From contig DATGUN010000090.1 in NCBI GenBank assembly GCA_035301285.1, positions 62,001 to 126,000 of the forward strand: a stretch of 64,000 nt of DNA, read 5' to 3'. Of this stretch, positions 7,123 through 16,260 are shown in pieces (the first letter of the stretch is position 1; every line of letters starts with the position of its first letter). A model generated the notes under the pieces. It saw only the letters and a program-made list of their open reading frames with translations. It made no database searches and was not told the origin of the DNA. Source of the DNA: DATGUN01 sp035301285. Lineage in GTDB: Bacteria > Bacillota > Bacilli > Bacillales > Amphibacillaceae. The position numbers and the translations under genes are program-made.

Positions 7123-8127
7123 ATGGATGAACGAATGGTTACAGGTGAAGAACAGTTTGATGATTCAACTGTCGAACTGAGTCTGCGCCCGACATCATTA
7201 AAGCAATACATTGGGCAGACGAAGGTAAAGGATAATTTAAGCATATTCATACAGGCCGCAAAAATGCGCGAAGAACCTCTTGACCATGTATTATTATACG
7301 GTCCTCCAGGGTTGGGAAAAACAACACTTGCAGCTATCATAGCAAATGAAATGGGTGTCCAATTTCGTTCCACGTCTGGTCCGGCAATTGAGCGCTCCGG
7401 AGACTTGGCTGCCATTTTATCGTCTTTGGAACCTGGAGATGTACTGTTTATTGATGAAGTTCACAGGCTGCCACGTTCAGTGGAGGAAGTATTGTACCCA
7501 GCCATGGAAGATTTTTTCCTTGATATTGTTATCGGCTCTGGGCCAAGCGCGCGTTCGGTCCGCATTGATTTACCACCATTTACATTGATAGGAGCGACTA
7601 CAAGGTCGGGATTGCTTTCAGCACCATTACGTGATCGTTTTGGGGTGTTAAGTCGTCTCGAATATTATGAACACAAAGATTTGTGTCAAATCGTAGAACG
7701 GACATCTGATATCTTTAATACAGGCATTACCGAAGAAGCAGCCAAGGAGGTCGCCAGCCGCTCAAGAGGTACGCCAAGGATTGCCAATCGTTTGCTGAAA
7801 CGTATCCGGGATATCTCCCAGGTAGAAGGAGAAGAGGAAATCAGCCTGGAATCGACAACCAGAGCGTTGAAAATGCTTCAGGTTGATGATGCTGGGCTGG
7901 ATCATATCGATCATAAATTTCTTAAACGGATCATTGAAGATTTCAAAGGGGGGCCAGTCGGATTGGATACGATTGCAGCAACGATTGGCGAAGAAGCTCA
8001 GACGATTGAGGAAGTGTATGAACCTTTCCTGCTGCAAATCGGTTTTATCCAACGGACGCCCAGAGGACGTGTGGTTACACCAAAAGCATACACGCATTTT
8101 GGTCTGAAAATGGATGATAACCCATGA
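7123..8127 (+). CDS. ruvB: Holliday junction branch migration ATPase RuvB
   Basis: A 334-residue AAA+ motor. Walker A GPPGLGKT (60-67), Walker B with DEVH (111-114), sensor I GATTR, arginine finger region APLRDRFG, and a C-terminal winged helix ending GRVVTPKAY. AAGGTGG lies 9 bases before the ATG. The end overlaps the next gene by four bases (ATGA). Confidence 0.97.
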   Translation: MDERMVTGEEQFDDSTVELSLRPTSLKQYIGQTKVKDNLSIFIQAAKMREEPLDHVLLYGPPGLGKTTLAAIIANEMGVQFRSTSGPAIERSGDLAAILSSLEPGDVLFIDEVHRLPRSVEEVLYPAMEDFFLDIVIGSGPSARSVRIDLPPFTLIGATTRSGLLSAPLRDRFGVLSRLEYYEHKDLCQIVERTSDIFNTGITEEAAKEVASRSRGTPRIANRLLKRIRDISQVEGEEEISLESTTRALKMLQVDDAGLDHIDHKFLKRIIEDFKGGPVGLDTIAATIGEEAQTIEEVYEPFLLQIGFIQRTPRGRVVTPKAYTHFGLKMDDNP

Positions 8128-8321
8128 ATATCGGTAAAGTATTTATAGTCATTGGGATCATTCTTGTTTTAATTGGGGTCATATGGACTTATATCGGAAA
8201 ACTACCCGGAGATATTTCATTTAAGAAAGGAAATGTATCATTTCACTTTCCGATTATGACGTCAATTGTCGTCAGCGTTATTTTAACGCTTGTATTTTAT
8301 ATCATTGGCAAGTTTCGTTAA
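8124..8321 (+). CDS. DUF2905 small membrane protein
   Basis: A 65-residue protein with two membrane segments (about 5-25 and 44-62) separated by the conserved loop YIGKLPGDISFKKGNVSFHF, the signature of DUF2905. Function unknown. It overlaps ruvB by four bases and precedes queA by 18, so it is co-transcribed with ruvAB and queA-tgt. Small DUF2905 genes are common between ruvB and queA in Bacilli. Confidence 0.85.
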   Translation: MNIGKVFIVIGIILVLIGVIWTYIGKLPGDISFKKGNVSFHFPIMTSIVVSVILTLVFYIIGKFR

Positions 8322-8339
8322 TGTTTAGGAGATGAAGTT

Positions 8340-9365
8340 ATGGACACCGAAGATTTTGATTTTTATTTACCGGAAGAATTGATTGCACAAACCCCTTTAA
8401 AAAGTCGATCATCTTCTCGCCTATTAGTTCTCGATCGACAGACGGATACTATCCACCATAAGCGTTTCACAGATTTTAAATCGTATTTGCATAAAGGAGA
8501 CTCCTTAGTCTTAAATGACACGCGTGTTTTACCTGCACGGTTATATGGTATCAAGGAAGATACTGGGGCGAAAATAGAAATATTGCTTTTGCATCAGTTG
8601 AACGAAGATAATTGGGAAGTACTTGCAAAACCAGCTAAAAAAGTTAAAATAGGTACGACCCTTCTATTTGGAGAAGGATTGCTTGTGGCAACATGTGTCG
8701 ATGTAAAAGATCACGGTGGACGCGTGCTGCAATTTTCATATGAAGGTATTTTTTATGAGTTGCTTGATAAATTAGGGGAGATGCCACTTCCTCCCTATAT
8801 TACCGAACAACTTCCTGAAAAAGAAAGATACCAGACGGTATATGCTAAAGAAGAAGGATCTGCTGCAGCACCGACGGCAGGATTGCATTTCACCTCCGAT
8901 ATGCTTGAGGAAATCCAGAACATGGGCGTAAACATTGTATTCATTACGTTACATGTCGGACTCGGCACTTTCAGGCCGGTGCAGGTAAATGAAATCAGCG
9001 AACATGAAATGCATGCAGAATACTATCACATGTCCGAAGAAGCGGCAAATATATTAAACCAGACAAAAGAAAGCGACAGACGTATCATTTCAGTCGGGAC
9101 AACATCAACGAGAACATTAGAAACGATCATCAGGGATAATGGTAAATTTGTAGAAACAAGTGGATGGACAGATATATTTATTTATCCCCCATATGAATTT
9201 CAAGCAATAGATGGTCTGTTGACCAATTTCCATCTGCCAAAATCAACATTGATTATGCTAATCAGCGCATTCAGTAATCGTGAGTCGATACTCAAGGCTT
9301 ATAACGAAGCCGTCAAAGAACGCTATCGATTCTTCAGTTTCGGAGATGCGATGTTATTATTATAG
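8340..9365 (+). CDS. queA: S-adenosylmethionine:tRNA ribosyltransferase-isomerase QueA
   Basis: A 341-residue QueA: FDFYLPEELIAQTPL at the start, then SRLLVLDR, LNDTRVLPARLYG, ATAGLHFT-type core (AAAPTAGLHFTSDM), THVGLGTFRPV-type motif (LHVGLGTFRPV), and TNFHLPKSTLIMLISAF near the end. It transfers the ribosyl part of SAM to preQ1 in tRNA, giving epoxyqueuosine. tgt follows 15 bases later, so both preQ1 insertion and its next modification are in one operon. Confidence 0.97.
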   Translation: MDTEDFDFYLPEELIAQTPLKSRSSSRLLVLDRQTDTIHHKRFTDFKSYLHKGDSLVLNDTRVLPARLYGIKEDTGAKIEILLLHQLNEDNWEVLAKPAKKVKIGTTLLFGEGLLVATCVDVKDHGGRVLQFSYEGIFYELLDKLGEMPLPPYITEQLPEKERYQTVYAKEEGSAAAPTAGLHFTSDMLEEIQNMGVNIVFITLHVGLGTFRPVQVNEISEHEMHAEYYHMSEEAANILNQTKESDRRIISVGTTSTRTLETIIRDNGKFVETSGWTDIFIYPPYEFQAIDGLLTNFHLPKSTLIMLISAFSNRESILKAYNEAVKERYRFFSFGDAMLLL

Positions 9366-9380
9366 AAAAAGGATATTAAA

Positions 9381-10520
9381 ATGAAACCTATCACATATGA
9401 ATATATTAAGACATGTAAACAAACAGGAGCCAGATTAGGGAAAATCCATACACCACACGGTACATTCGATACCCCAGCTTTTATGCCTGTGGGGACATTG
9501 GCAACAGTCAAAACAATGAGCCCGGAAGATTTGAAGCAGATGAATGCCAACATGATTCTTTCGAATACGTATCATCTTTGGCTACGCCCCGGTGCCGATA
9601 TCATTGAGGAAGCGGGTGGGCTTCATGCATTCATGAACTGGGACAAATCGATATTGACGGATTCCGGGGGTTTTCAAGTTTTCAGTTTAAGCAAACGAAG
9701 ACATATTACTGAAAAAGGTGTCCATTTTCGTAGTCATCTAAATGGGGAGAAATTATTCCTTTCCCCCGAAAAAGCGACTGATATCCAAAATAAGCTTGGT
9801 GCAGATATTATGATGGCATTTGATGAATGTCCACCATATCCAGCCACACATGATTATATGAAAGCATCTGTTGAGAGAACATCAAGATGGGCGGAAAGAT
9901 GTCTTGAAAATCACCAGCGAAAAAGCGATCAAGGTTTATTCGGGATTGTACAAGGTGGTGAGTTCGAAGATTTACGTAAGCAGAGTGCAGAAGATTTAAC
10001 GTCGCTTGACTTTTCAGGTTATGCAATTGGTGGATTATCTGTTGGAGAACCTAAACCGCTTATGAATCGGATGTTGGAATATACAACACCATTTTTACCA
10101 AATGACAAACCAAGGTATTTGATGGGAGTCGGTTCACCTGATTCATTGATTGATGGGGCAATAAGAGGCATCGATATGTTTGATTGTGTTCTGCCAACAC
10201 GTATCGCTAGAAATGGGACATGTATGACATCTCATGGACGTCTCGTTGTCAGGAATGCAAAATATGCCCGTGATTTTACCCCGATTGACGATAATTGTGA
10301 GTGTCATGTTTGTCAAAACTATTCACGTGCGTACATTCGACATCTTGTGAAATGTAATGAAACATTTGGATTCAGGCTTACCACTTACCATAACTTGCAT
10401 TTTCTGTTAAAATTAATGGAGCAAGTACGAGCAGCGATAAAAAGTGATCGACTTGGTGACTTTAGAGAGGCATTCTTTGAAAAATATGGATTTAATCAAG
10501 TGAATGCTAAGAATTTTTAA
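9381..10520 (+). CDS. tgt: tRNA-guanine transglycosylase
   Basis: A 379-residue Tgt. Conserved DSGGFQVFSL contains an active-site Asp; MFDCVLPTRIARNG carries the nucleophile Asp; the zinc site is CECHVC plus a downstream His (YHNLHFL). Bacterial Tgt swaps guanine 34 for preQ1 in Asp, Asn, His and Tyr tRNAs. It is coupled to queA upstream and yajC downstream (17 bases). Confidence 0.97.
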   Translation: MKPITYEYIKTCKQTGARLGKIHTPHGTFDTPAFMPVGTLATVKTMSPEDLKQMNANMILSNTYHLWLRPGADIIEEAGGLHAFMNWDKSILTDSGGFQVFSLSKRRHITEKGVHFRSHLNGEKLFLSPEKATDIQNKLGADIMMAFDECPPYPATHDYMKASVERTSRWAERCLENHQRKSDQGLFGIVQGGEFEDLRKQSAEDLTSLDFSGYAIGGLSVGEPKPLMNRMLEYTTPFLPNDKPRYLMGVGSPDSLIDGAIRGIDMFDCVLPTRIARNGTCMTSHGRLVVRNAKYARDFTPIDDNCECHVCQNYSRAYIRHLVKCNETFGFRLTTYHNLHFLLKLMEQVRAAIKSDRLGDFREAFFEKYGFNQVNAKNF

Positions 10521-10537
10521 TGAAAGGAGGGATTTGA

Positions 10538-10810
10538 ATGGGTGCAGAAGGTGGTATTCTGGGAATGTTGATCCCGATCATATTGATGGTTGTCATTTTT
10601 TACTTCTTGCTGATCCGCCCACAGCAAAAACGACAAAAGCAAGTGAGACAAATGCAATCAGAATTGCAAAAAGGTAATAAGGTCGTTACTATTGGCGGAT
10701 TTCATGGTACGATTCATGCTATGGATGAAAACACGGTTGTCATTCAATCAGAAGAAGGTACAAAATTAACGTATGATCGTTCAGCGATTAAAGAAGTAAA
10801 AAGTGAATAA
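10538..10810 (+). CDS. yajC: Preprotein translocase subunit YajC
   Basis: A 90-residue protein with one N-terminal membrane helix (IPIILMVVIFYFLLIRPQQK) and a small cytoplasmic domain (GNKVVTIGGFHGTI). The RPQQKR motif is the YajC signature. YajC associates with SecDF and the Sec translocon; secDF is 2.6 kb downstream. GAAAGGAGGG precedes the ATG. Confidence 0.95.
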   Translation: MGAEGGILGMLIPIILMVVIFYFLLIRPQQKRQKQVRQMQSELQKGNKVVTIGGFHGTIHAMDENTVVIQSEEGTKLTYDRSAIKEVKSE

Positions 10811-10884
10811 AAATGGCACTTGAATAAACGTAGTAACGTAGATTTTTGGTTACACAACTCATTTTTTTGTTTACATAAGTGCTA

Positions 10885-10914
10885 AGGAGTCATTACGATA
10901 TCGTAATGACTCCT
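10885..10914. terminator. Perfect 30-base palindrome between convergent genes
   Basis: AGGAGTCATTACGAT (10885-10899) is followed with no loop by its exact reverse complement (10900-10914). Outer sequences ACATAAGT (10873-10880) and ACTTATGT further extend the dyad. It lies between yajC (+) and the minus-strand TIGR04086 gene, so a shared terminator is the simplest reading, although the T tracts are short on both sides. Confidence 0.6.
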
Positions 10915-10944
10915 CTCTTTCATTTAGTACTTATGTTTTGATAC

Positions 10945-11325
10945 TTATGCTTGTTTTGGGGCGCTGGCATTAACGCCGATGACACCCCCAACTGATGCCG
11001 CCATTATATACCCTGCATGATGTAATAATTGATTGAAAGAGAAACCTTCATGATAGCCAAGGTACTGTGCGATAAAGGTTAACAAAGTAAAGCCAAGTCC
11101 AACAGCGCCTCCGATAACCCATCCCTTTTGTTTCCCTTTTACCCCCGCTACCAAGCCGCCCGCAAACAAACTGCACAACCCGACTGCCAAACTTATCCAT
11201 GTTAGACTCGCATCGCTGATTGTTGTCATTTTCAATATGAATGTAAGTATGATACTAGAGATGAAAATGGCGGCCAATATGACGATCCAACCGTACAATA
11301 TACCGACAAAAGATTTATTTTCCAT
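10945..11325 (-). CDS. TIGR04086 family membrane protein (YrzE-like)
   Basis: A 126-residue protein with four predicted membrane segments (about 10-30, 42-60, 67-88, 103-120) and the glycine-rich loops LFAGGLVAGVKGKQKGWVIGG typical of TIGR04086. Function unknown. The family member YrzE lies beside spoVB in B. subtilis, as here. TAGGAGGG lies 8 bases before the ATG on the minus strand. Confidence 0.85.
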   Translation of the reverse strand: MENKSFVGILYGWIVILAAIFISSIILTFILKMTTISDASLTWISLAVGLCSLFAGGLVAGVKGKQKGWVIGGAVGLGFTLLTFIAQYLGYHEGFSFNQLLHHAGYIMAASVGGVIGVNASAPKQA

Positions 11326-11429
11326 AACATATCCCTCCTATAAGTTGTCCCTTTGTTGGGAGTTTATTCAAGTCATCATGGATTTAGACTTATAATCTGA
11401 TTGTCTGTTATTTCCTCTGAAAGGTGTAT

Positions 11430-12983
11430 TCAGTCAATCAGTTTTTGCAGTAAAGGGATCTGCTTCAACTCATCTTTGGTAATGAAATGAAGCAAGAACA
11501 GGATAAAAATATAGATAAGTAGAAACAAAAGAAGGACACATGCAAAAATAATGATATTTGGCTGTACGGATTCATACATGTTTTTAAGGAATAAACCTAA
11601 AATCCAAGTGATAATGCTTAAACTGATCATTTTCCCAATATCTTTAAAGGGAATGGCAAAGTGAATGATTTTAAACAGTGACCTTAAATGCAGGAAGGTA
11701 ACGAGTACAACACCTGTAATCATGGCAATCGCAACCCCGTTTATACCGAATTCACTTCTGGAAGCCAGCGTAATGAGAACCGAAAATTTAAATATGGCTC
11801 CGATCAAGCTATTCCACATGGCTGGCTTGGCTAAATCCAAAGCTTGCAATGTTGCTTGTAAGGGTGATTGTATATATAGTAAAATAAAAAACGGAGCCAT
11901 TAAAACAAGAAAATGACTTGCATTTGCAGTCCCATACATATAGGTTAAAATTTGGCTCGCAAATAGTGATAGTACAATCGTCGCAATCGCGCCGGATGCA
12001 AATGAAATCCGTATTGATTGATGAATGCGGTAGTGGATCAACTGCTCACTTTTTTTTGCTTCTGCCTCAGCAATGGATGGGACCAATGCAATGGAAAGTG
12101 AATTGGTAATGAATGTCGGCAGAAACAATAATGGAAGTACATAACCTGTCAATTCGCCATATTGCTTTGTGGCAATCGTACCTGAAACTCCCGCTATAAG
12201 AAGACTTTGTGATACTAAAATGGGTTCCAGGAAGTGGGATATGGATCCGATCATCCTGCTTCCTATACTGGGGAGTGCGATTGAGAACAGTTCGTTTAAT
12301 GTGTTTTGGCTTGATTTTAAATATGGCATGATTTTATGACGTAGCTTAAATGTCTTTTTTTGCTTGAAATGGTACATCATGTATAATAACGATATGAACT
12401 CTCCCAATATCACGCTTATCATTGCACCGCTAGCGGCATATTCCACACCAAAAGGGAGAAGGAGATAGACTAGAGCACTAACAGATGAAATACGGACGAC
12501 TTGTTCAATAACGAGTGCGATACTTTGTGGCTTCATGTTTTGTTTCCCTTGAAAATAGCCCTTCAAAACCGAAGAAATCGATACAATCGGTAAAATGGGA
12601 CTGATTGCCATTAAAGGATATAATGTTCTTTCATCTGTTAATAATGTATGCGCGATAAATGGAGCGAGTCCAAGAAGTAAAAATGTTAAAATGATGCTTG
12701 ATATCCCGGTCAGAAATAGGGATACGATGAGAATTTGCTTGATTTTATGATGATCTTGTCTGGCATTAGCCTCGGCGACACGTTTAGAAATGGCAACAGG
12801 TAGCCCAAGGCTTGCTACCGTCATCACCAAAAATAAAGTAGGGAGTGCCATCATGTATAACCCGACTCCTTCTTCACCCATAAGACGAGCAATCACGATA
12901 CGGTTTATGAAACCTAAAAACCGCGTTATCATACCAGCTCCAATCAAAATCAAAGTCCCTTGCAAAAAAGTTTGTTTGGTCAT
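11430..12983 (-). CDS. spoVB: Stage V sporulation protein SpoVB (MOP-family flippase)
   Basis: A 517-residue polytopic membrane protein of the polysaccharide-transporter (MVF/PST) family, about 14 membrane segments. The start MTKQTFLQGTLILIGAGMIT is the SpoVB start; GEEGVGLYMMALP and LKGYFQGKQNM are conserved. SpoVB is required for spore cortex peptidoglycan synthesis, probably as a lipid II flippase. The ATG at 12983 is preferred over an upstream in-frame codon at 13061, because it gives the B. subtilis length (518) and start; AAGGCAGG lies before it. It diverges from comN. Confidence 0.93.
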   Translation of the reverse strand: MTKQTFLQGTLILIGAGMITRFLGFINRIVIARLMGEEGVGLYMMALPTLFLVMTVASLGLPVAISKRVAEANARQDHHKIKQILIVSLFLTGISSIILTFLLLGLAPFIAHTLLTDERTLYPLMAISPILPIVSISSVLKGYFQGKQNMKPQSIALVIEQVVRISSVSALVYLLLPFGVEYAASGAMISVILGEFISLLYMMYHFKQKKTFKLRHKIMPYLKSSQNTLNELFSIALPSIGSRMIGSISHFLEPILVSQSLLIAGVSGTIATKQYGELTGYVLPLLFLPTFITNSLSIALVPSIAEAEAKKSEQLIHYRIHQSIRISFASGAIATIVLSLFASQILTYMYGTANASHFLVLMAPFFILLYIQSPLQATLQALDLAKPAMWNSLIGAIFKFSVLITLASRSEFGINGVAIAMITGVVLVTFLHLRSLFKIIHFAIPFKDIGKMISLSIITWILGLFLKNMYESVQPNIIIFACVLLLFLLIYIFILFLLHFITKDELKQIPLLQKLID

Positions 12984-13105
12984 ATCGAAGACCTGCCTTC
13001 TCAAACAATAATTTTTGATATACAATGATATATATGCAATCATATTGGCCAAGCATGACAAGATGTAAGATTATTTAACAGTAAGCCGGAATAGGGGGAA
13101 GTGCT

Positions 13106-13396
13106 GTGGAAGAAATCAAGACGGTTAATGAGTGGAGGTCCATGACAACTCCCGCTTTAGAAAGCAAAAAAAATGAACTTTTGGAAGCTGGTTATACACA
13201 GGCGTCACATGATGATGTATGGAACTGTTTAGTGAAAAAAGTATGGCAGGGAAATCCGTCTAAACGTTTATATGAAGTCATACAGGATATTCTCCATTTG
13301 AGCACTGGCATTTACATAAGTTATTTGACGGTCAATGCCTATCAAGAAGATACTGATTTGATGGAGTCAATTGCGGCATTAACCAAAAAGGAATGA
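13106..13396 (+). CDS. comN: Post-transcriptional regulator ComN
   Basis: A 96-residue protein of the ComN/YrzD family (Post_transc_reg). In B. subtilis ComN lies between spoVB and secDF and affects comEA-comEC mRNA and the cell-pole localisation of comE transcripts; the comE operon is present in this window at 52.2 kb. The start is GTG with AGGGGGAAG upstream. The sequence is helix-rich with VWNCLVKKVWQGNPSKRLYE as the best-conserved part. Confidence 0.85.
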   Translation: MEEIKTVNEWRSMTTPALESKKNELLEAGYTQASHDDVWNCLVKKVWQGNPSKRLYEVIQDILHLSTGIYISYLTVNAYQEDTDLMESIAALTKKE

Positions 13397-13453
13397 TGAG
13401 ATAGTTATTTTAAGATGGACAGATGAAAGACTTTAGGGAGGCGAAAAAAATCG

Positions 13454-15709
13454 ATGAAAAGTAGAGGCAAGATTGTTGCCTTTTTTCTAATCGTTTTATT
13501 ACTTTTAGGATTGGTTGGAACAACGGTAACAGGAATAGCAAAAAAGATAAATTTAGGCTTGGACTTGCAAGGTGGCTTTGAAGTTCTGTACGAAGTGTCA
13601 CCGGTCGATGATAGTCAAGAAGTCACACAAAAAACATTGGAATCCACTGTGAAGATATTAAATGATCGTGTCAATGGGCTGGGTATCAGTGAAACCAGTA
13701 TCGACATTGAAGGATCTGACCGCATCCGGGTTCAATTGGCAGGTGTAGAGGATCAGGAACAGGCAAGGGATATGTTGGCAACTTCAGCACGCTTATCCTT
13801 CAGGGATGTCAATGACAAAAAATATCTGGATGGATCCGATATAAAGGAAGGAAGTGCCAAACAAGATTTTGACGGAGAAACAGGCGAACCGATTGTGACC
13901 GTTAAATTGAAAAGTGCCAGCAAATTTGCAGATGTCACAAGGGAAATCAAAGATATGGGAGTGCCGGATAACCGCCTTGTCATTTGGATGGATTATGAAG
14001 ATGGTGATTCTTTTGAAGAGGAAGCCAAGAAAGAAAATCCTAAATTTGAATCTGCACCGACGGTTGGAAAGGTTATCAACTCACCCGATGTGCAAATTGA
14101 GGGCTACACTGTCGATGAAGCGAAGGATCTGGCCAGTGTCATAAACGCCGGTTCACTTCCTGTCAATATGGATGAACTCTATTCTAATTCGGTCGGTGCC
14201 CAGTTCGGTGAAAAGGCTCTTAACAAGACAGTTATAGCAGGAATCATCGGCATTGCGGCCGTACTGCTATTCATGGTTGCCATATACCGATTCCCTGGGG
14301 TTATCGCCTCAATCAACTTGATTGTTTATGTGTTTTTGATCTTGCTTGTATTTGAATTGATGAATGGTGTCTTGACATTGCCGGGCATCGCCGCTCTGAT
14401 ACTTGGGGTCGGGATGGCAGTCGATGCCAATGTCATTACGTTTGAGCGGATTAAAGAAGAATTGCGGGAAGGAAAATCGGTGTTAGCTGCTTTTAAAACA
14501 GGAACAAGTAATTCATTGCGTGCGATTATTGATGCGAACATCACAACCCTACTCGCTGCCATTGTATTGTTTATTTTTGGAACGAGTTCGGTTCAAGGGT
14601 TCGCCACCATGTTAATCGTCAGCATCTTTGTAAGTTTTGTAACAGCAGTATATGGCACAAGGTTACTGATGCAATTATGGATAAAAACCGACTTTCTGAA
14701 AAGACGTGTCACTTGGTTCGGTGTGAAGAAAAAAGACATAAAAGATATCAATGATACGACAGAAACGATTGCCAAAGTATTCAATAAGCCTTTACAGGTT
14801 ATCAAACATCGTAAAAAGTTTTTCATTGCATCTACATTGATGGTTATATTGGGTATTATTTGTATCGGTATTTTCAGGCTGAATCCAGGTATCGACTTTA
14901 CAAGTGGTTCGAGAATCGAAGTGTTAGCCGATCAGCCCATTACAACCGATGAAATAGAAGAAGATTTAGATGAGCTGGGTCTGGACGCAAAATCGATTGT
15001 CATATCCGGTGAAAATGATGAAATGGCTGTTATGCGTTATGATTCTGTAATCGATGAGGATAAAGCCGATGAATTGAAATCGTATTTTGAAGATAAATAC
15101 GGTAATAAACCGAATGTAAGTGTTGTTTCACCTATCGTCGGAAAAGAATTGGTGAAAAACGCATTGTATGCACTGGGTATTGCGTCAATTGGAATGATTA
15201 TCTACGTTACATTCCGATTCGAACTCTTTTTCGGGATCACGGCGATCATAGCCTTGATACATGATGCTTTCTTTTTGGTTGCCATTTTCAGCTTTACTCG
15301 ACTTGAATTTGATCTGACAATAGTTGCAGCGATACTGACGATAATCGGGTACTCAATCAACGATACCATTGTGACGTTTGACCGAATACGTGAGAACATA
15401 CAACGGCAACGAAAACGGATCAAGTCCTTCAAGGAGCTTGCTCATATCGTCAATCGAAGTATCGTGCAAACAATGACGCGAAGCATCAATACAACAGTGA
15501 CAACATTGATTGCTGTTTTAGCATTCTTATTCTTCGGGGCGGAATCAATCAAAACCTTTGCGATTGCTTTGACAGTTGGGTTGATTGCCGGTACTTACTC
15601 GTCGCTATTCCTTGCTTCACAGCTATGGTTGATTTGGCGTGGTAAGAATTTGAAGAAAAAACCTGTCTCATTTACAAAAAAGAAAAAAGTCGAGGGACCA
15701 CAAGTATAG
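13454..15709 (+). CDS. secDF: Protein translocase SecDF (fused)
   Basis: A 751-residue RND-family membrane protein with SecD and SecF fused, as in B. subtilis (737). The SecD half has the N-terminal anchor, LGLDLQGGFEVLYEV, a large P1 ectodomain and GVGMAVDANVITFERIKEE. The SecF half starts near residue 440 (KPLQVIKHRKKFFIAS) with FTSGSRIEV and GYSINDTIVTFDRIRENI. It uses the proton gradient to help export through SecYEG. The two Asp-containing membrane motifs (VDANVITFE, INDTIVTFD) are intact. A terminator follows. Confidence 0.97.
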   Translation: MKSRGKIVAFFLIVLLLLGLVGTTVTGIAKKINLGLDLQGGFEVLYEVSPVDDSQEVTQKTLESTVKILNDRVNGLGISETSIDIEGSDRIRVQLAGVEDQEQARDMLATSARLSFRDVNDKKYLDGSDIKEGSAKQDFDGETGEPIVTVKLKSASKFADVTREIKDMGVPDNRLVIWMDYEDGDSFEEEAKKENPKFESAPTVGKVINSPDVQIEGYTVDEAKDLASVINAGSLPVNMDELYSNSVGAQFGEKALNKTVIAGIIGIAAVLLFMVAIYRFPGVIASINLIVYVFLILLVFELMNGVLTLPGIAALILGVGMAVDANVITFERIKEELREGKSVLAAFKTGTSNSLRAIIDANITTLLAAIVLFIFGTSSVQGFATMLIVSIFVSFVTAVYGTRLLMQLWIKTDFLKRRVTWFGVKKKDIKDINDTTETIAKVFNKPLQVIKHRKKFFIASTLMVILGIICIGIFRLNPGIDFTSGSRIEVLADQPITTDEIEEDLDELGLDAKSIVISGENDEMAVMRYDSVIDEDKADELKSYFEDKYGNKPNVSVVSPIVGKELVKNALYALGIASIGMIIYVTFRFELFFGITAIIALIHDAFFLVAIFSFTRLEFDLTIVAAILTIIGYSINDTIVTFDRIRENIQRQRKRIKSFKELAHIVNRSIVQTMTRSINTTVTTLIAVLAFLFFGAESIKTFAIALTVGLIAGTYSSLFLASQLWLIWRGKNLKKKPVSFTKKKKVEGPQV

Positions 15710-15753
15710 AATGAATACATTTGCACGATAATATACACATTTTTCAACAGATA

Positions 15754-15794
15754 AAACAACCCAGACATTAATTATTAATGTTTGGGTTGTTTTC
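15754..15794 (+). terminator. Intrinsic terminator after secDF
   Basis: AAACAACCCAGACATTAAT pairs with ATTAATGTTTGGGTTGTTT (one G-T wobble) and ends in TTTTC, about 45 bases after the secDF stop. Confidence 0.85.
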
Positions 15795-15861
15795 ATGAAA
15801 ATGCATAAATCATATTTAAAAAGGGTATAGCATTAAACGTAGTATTATAAGGAGGATGATT

Positions 15862-16191
15862 ATGAAGGGACAGACATATGTTATTCTATCGATTATTTTT
15901 GTCATATTGGTAGCGGTATTTGCAGTGACCAACGTCGATACGGTGCAAGTGAATTATTTATTCTGGGACGGACAAGCACCTTTGATTCTTGTTATACTTT
16001 TTTCAGTTTTGATGGGGTGTGTCATTACAGCTGCTGCAGGTGTTGTTAAAGTGTTTCGTCTGCAGAGAGAGTTACGTGCATCTCACACAAAAAACCAAAA
16101 GATGGAAAAGATACTCAAAGAAAATGGATTGATGCCAGAAAAAGAAGATGCGTATACAACAGAAGAAGAACACAAAAACAAAACAAAATAA
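15862..16191 (+). CDS. LapA-domain (DUF1049) membrane protein, YrvD-like
   Basis: A 109-residue protein with two membrane helices (about 4-24 and 40-62) and the LapA signature FAVTNVDTVQVNYLFW. The C-terminal 40 residues are a charged coiled coil (RELRASHTKNQKMEKILKEN). In E. coli LapA-LapB act in lipopolysaccharide control, which cannot apply here; the Bacillus role is unknown. The ATG at 15862 is used because GGAGG at 15851-15855 overlaps the ATG at 15856. B. subtilis yrvD has the same position between secDF and recJ. Confidence 0.83.
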   Translation: MKGQTYVILSIIFVILVAVFAVTNVDTVQVNYLFWDGQAPLILVILFSVLMGCVITAAAGVVKVFRLQRELRASHTKNQKMEKILKENGLMPEKEDAYTTEEEHKNKTK

Positions 16192-16260
16192 TATTGACAT
16201 CTTTTCTGATTGCTACTTATGGCGTATTTTGTGTATAATAAATTCATCTGGGGTGAATTT

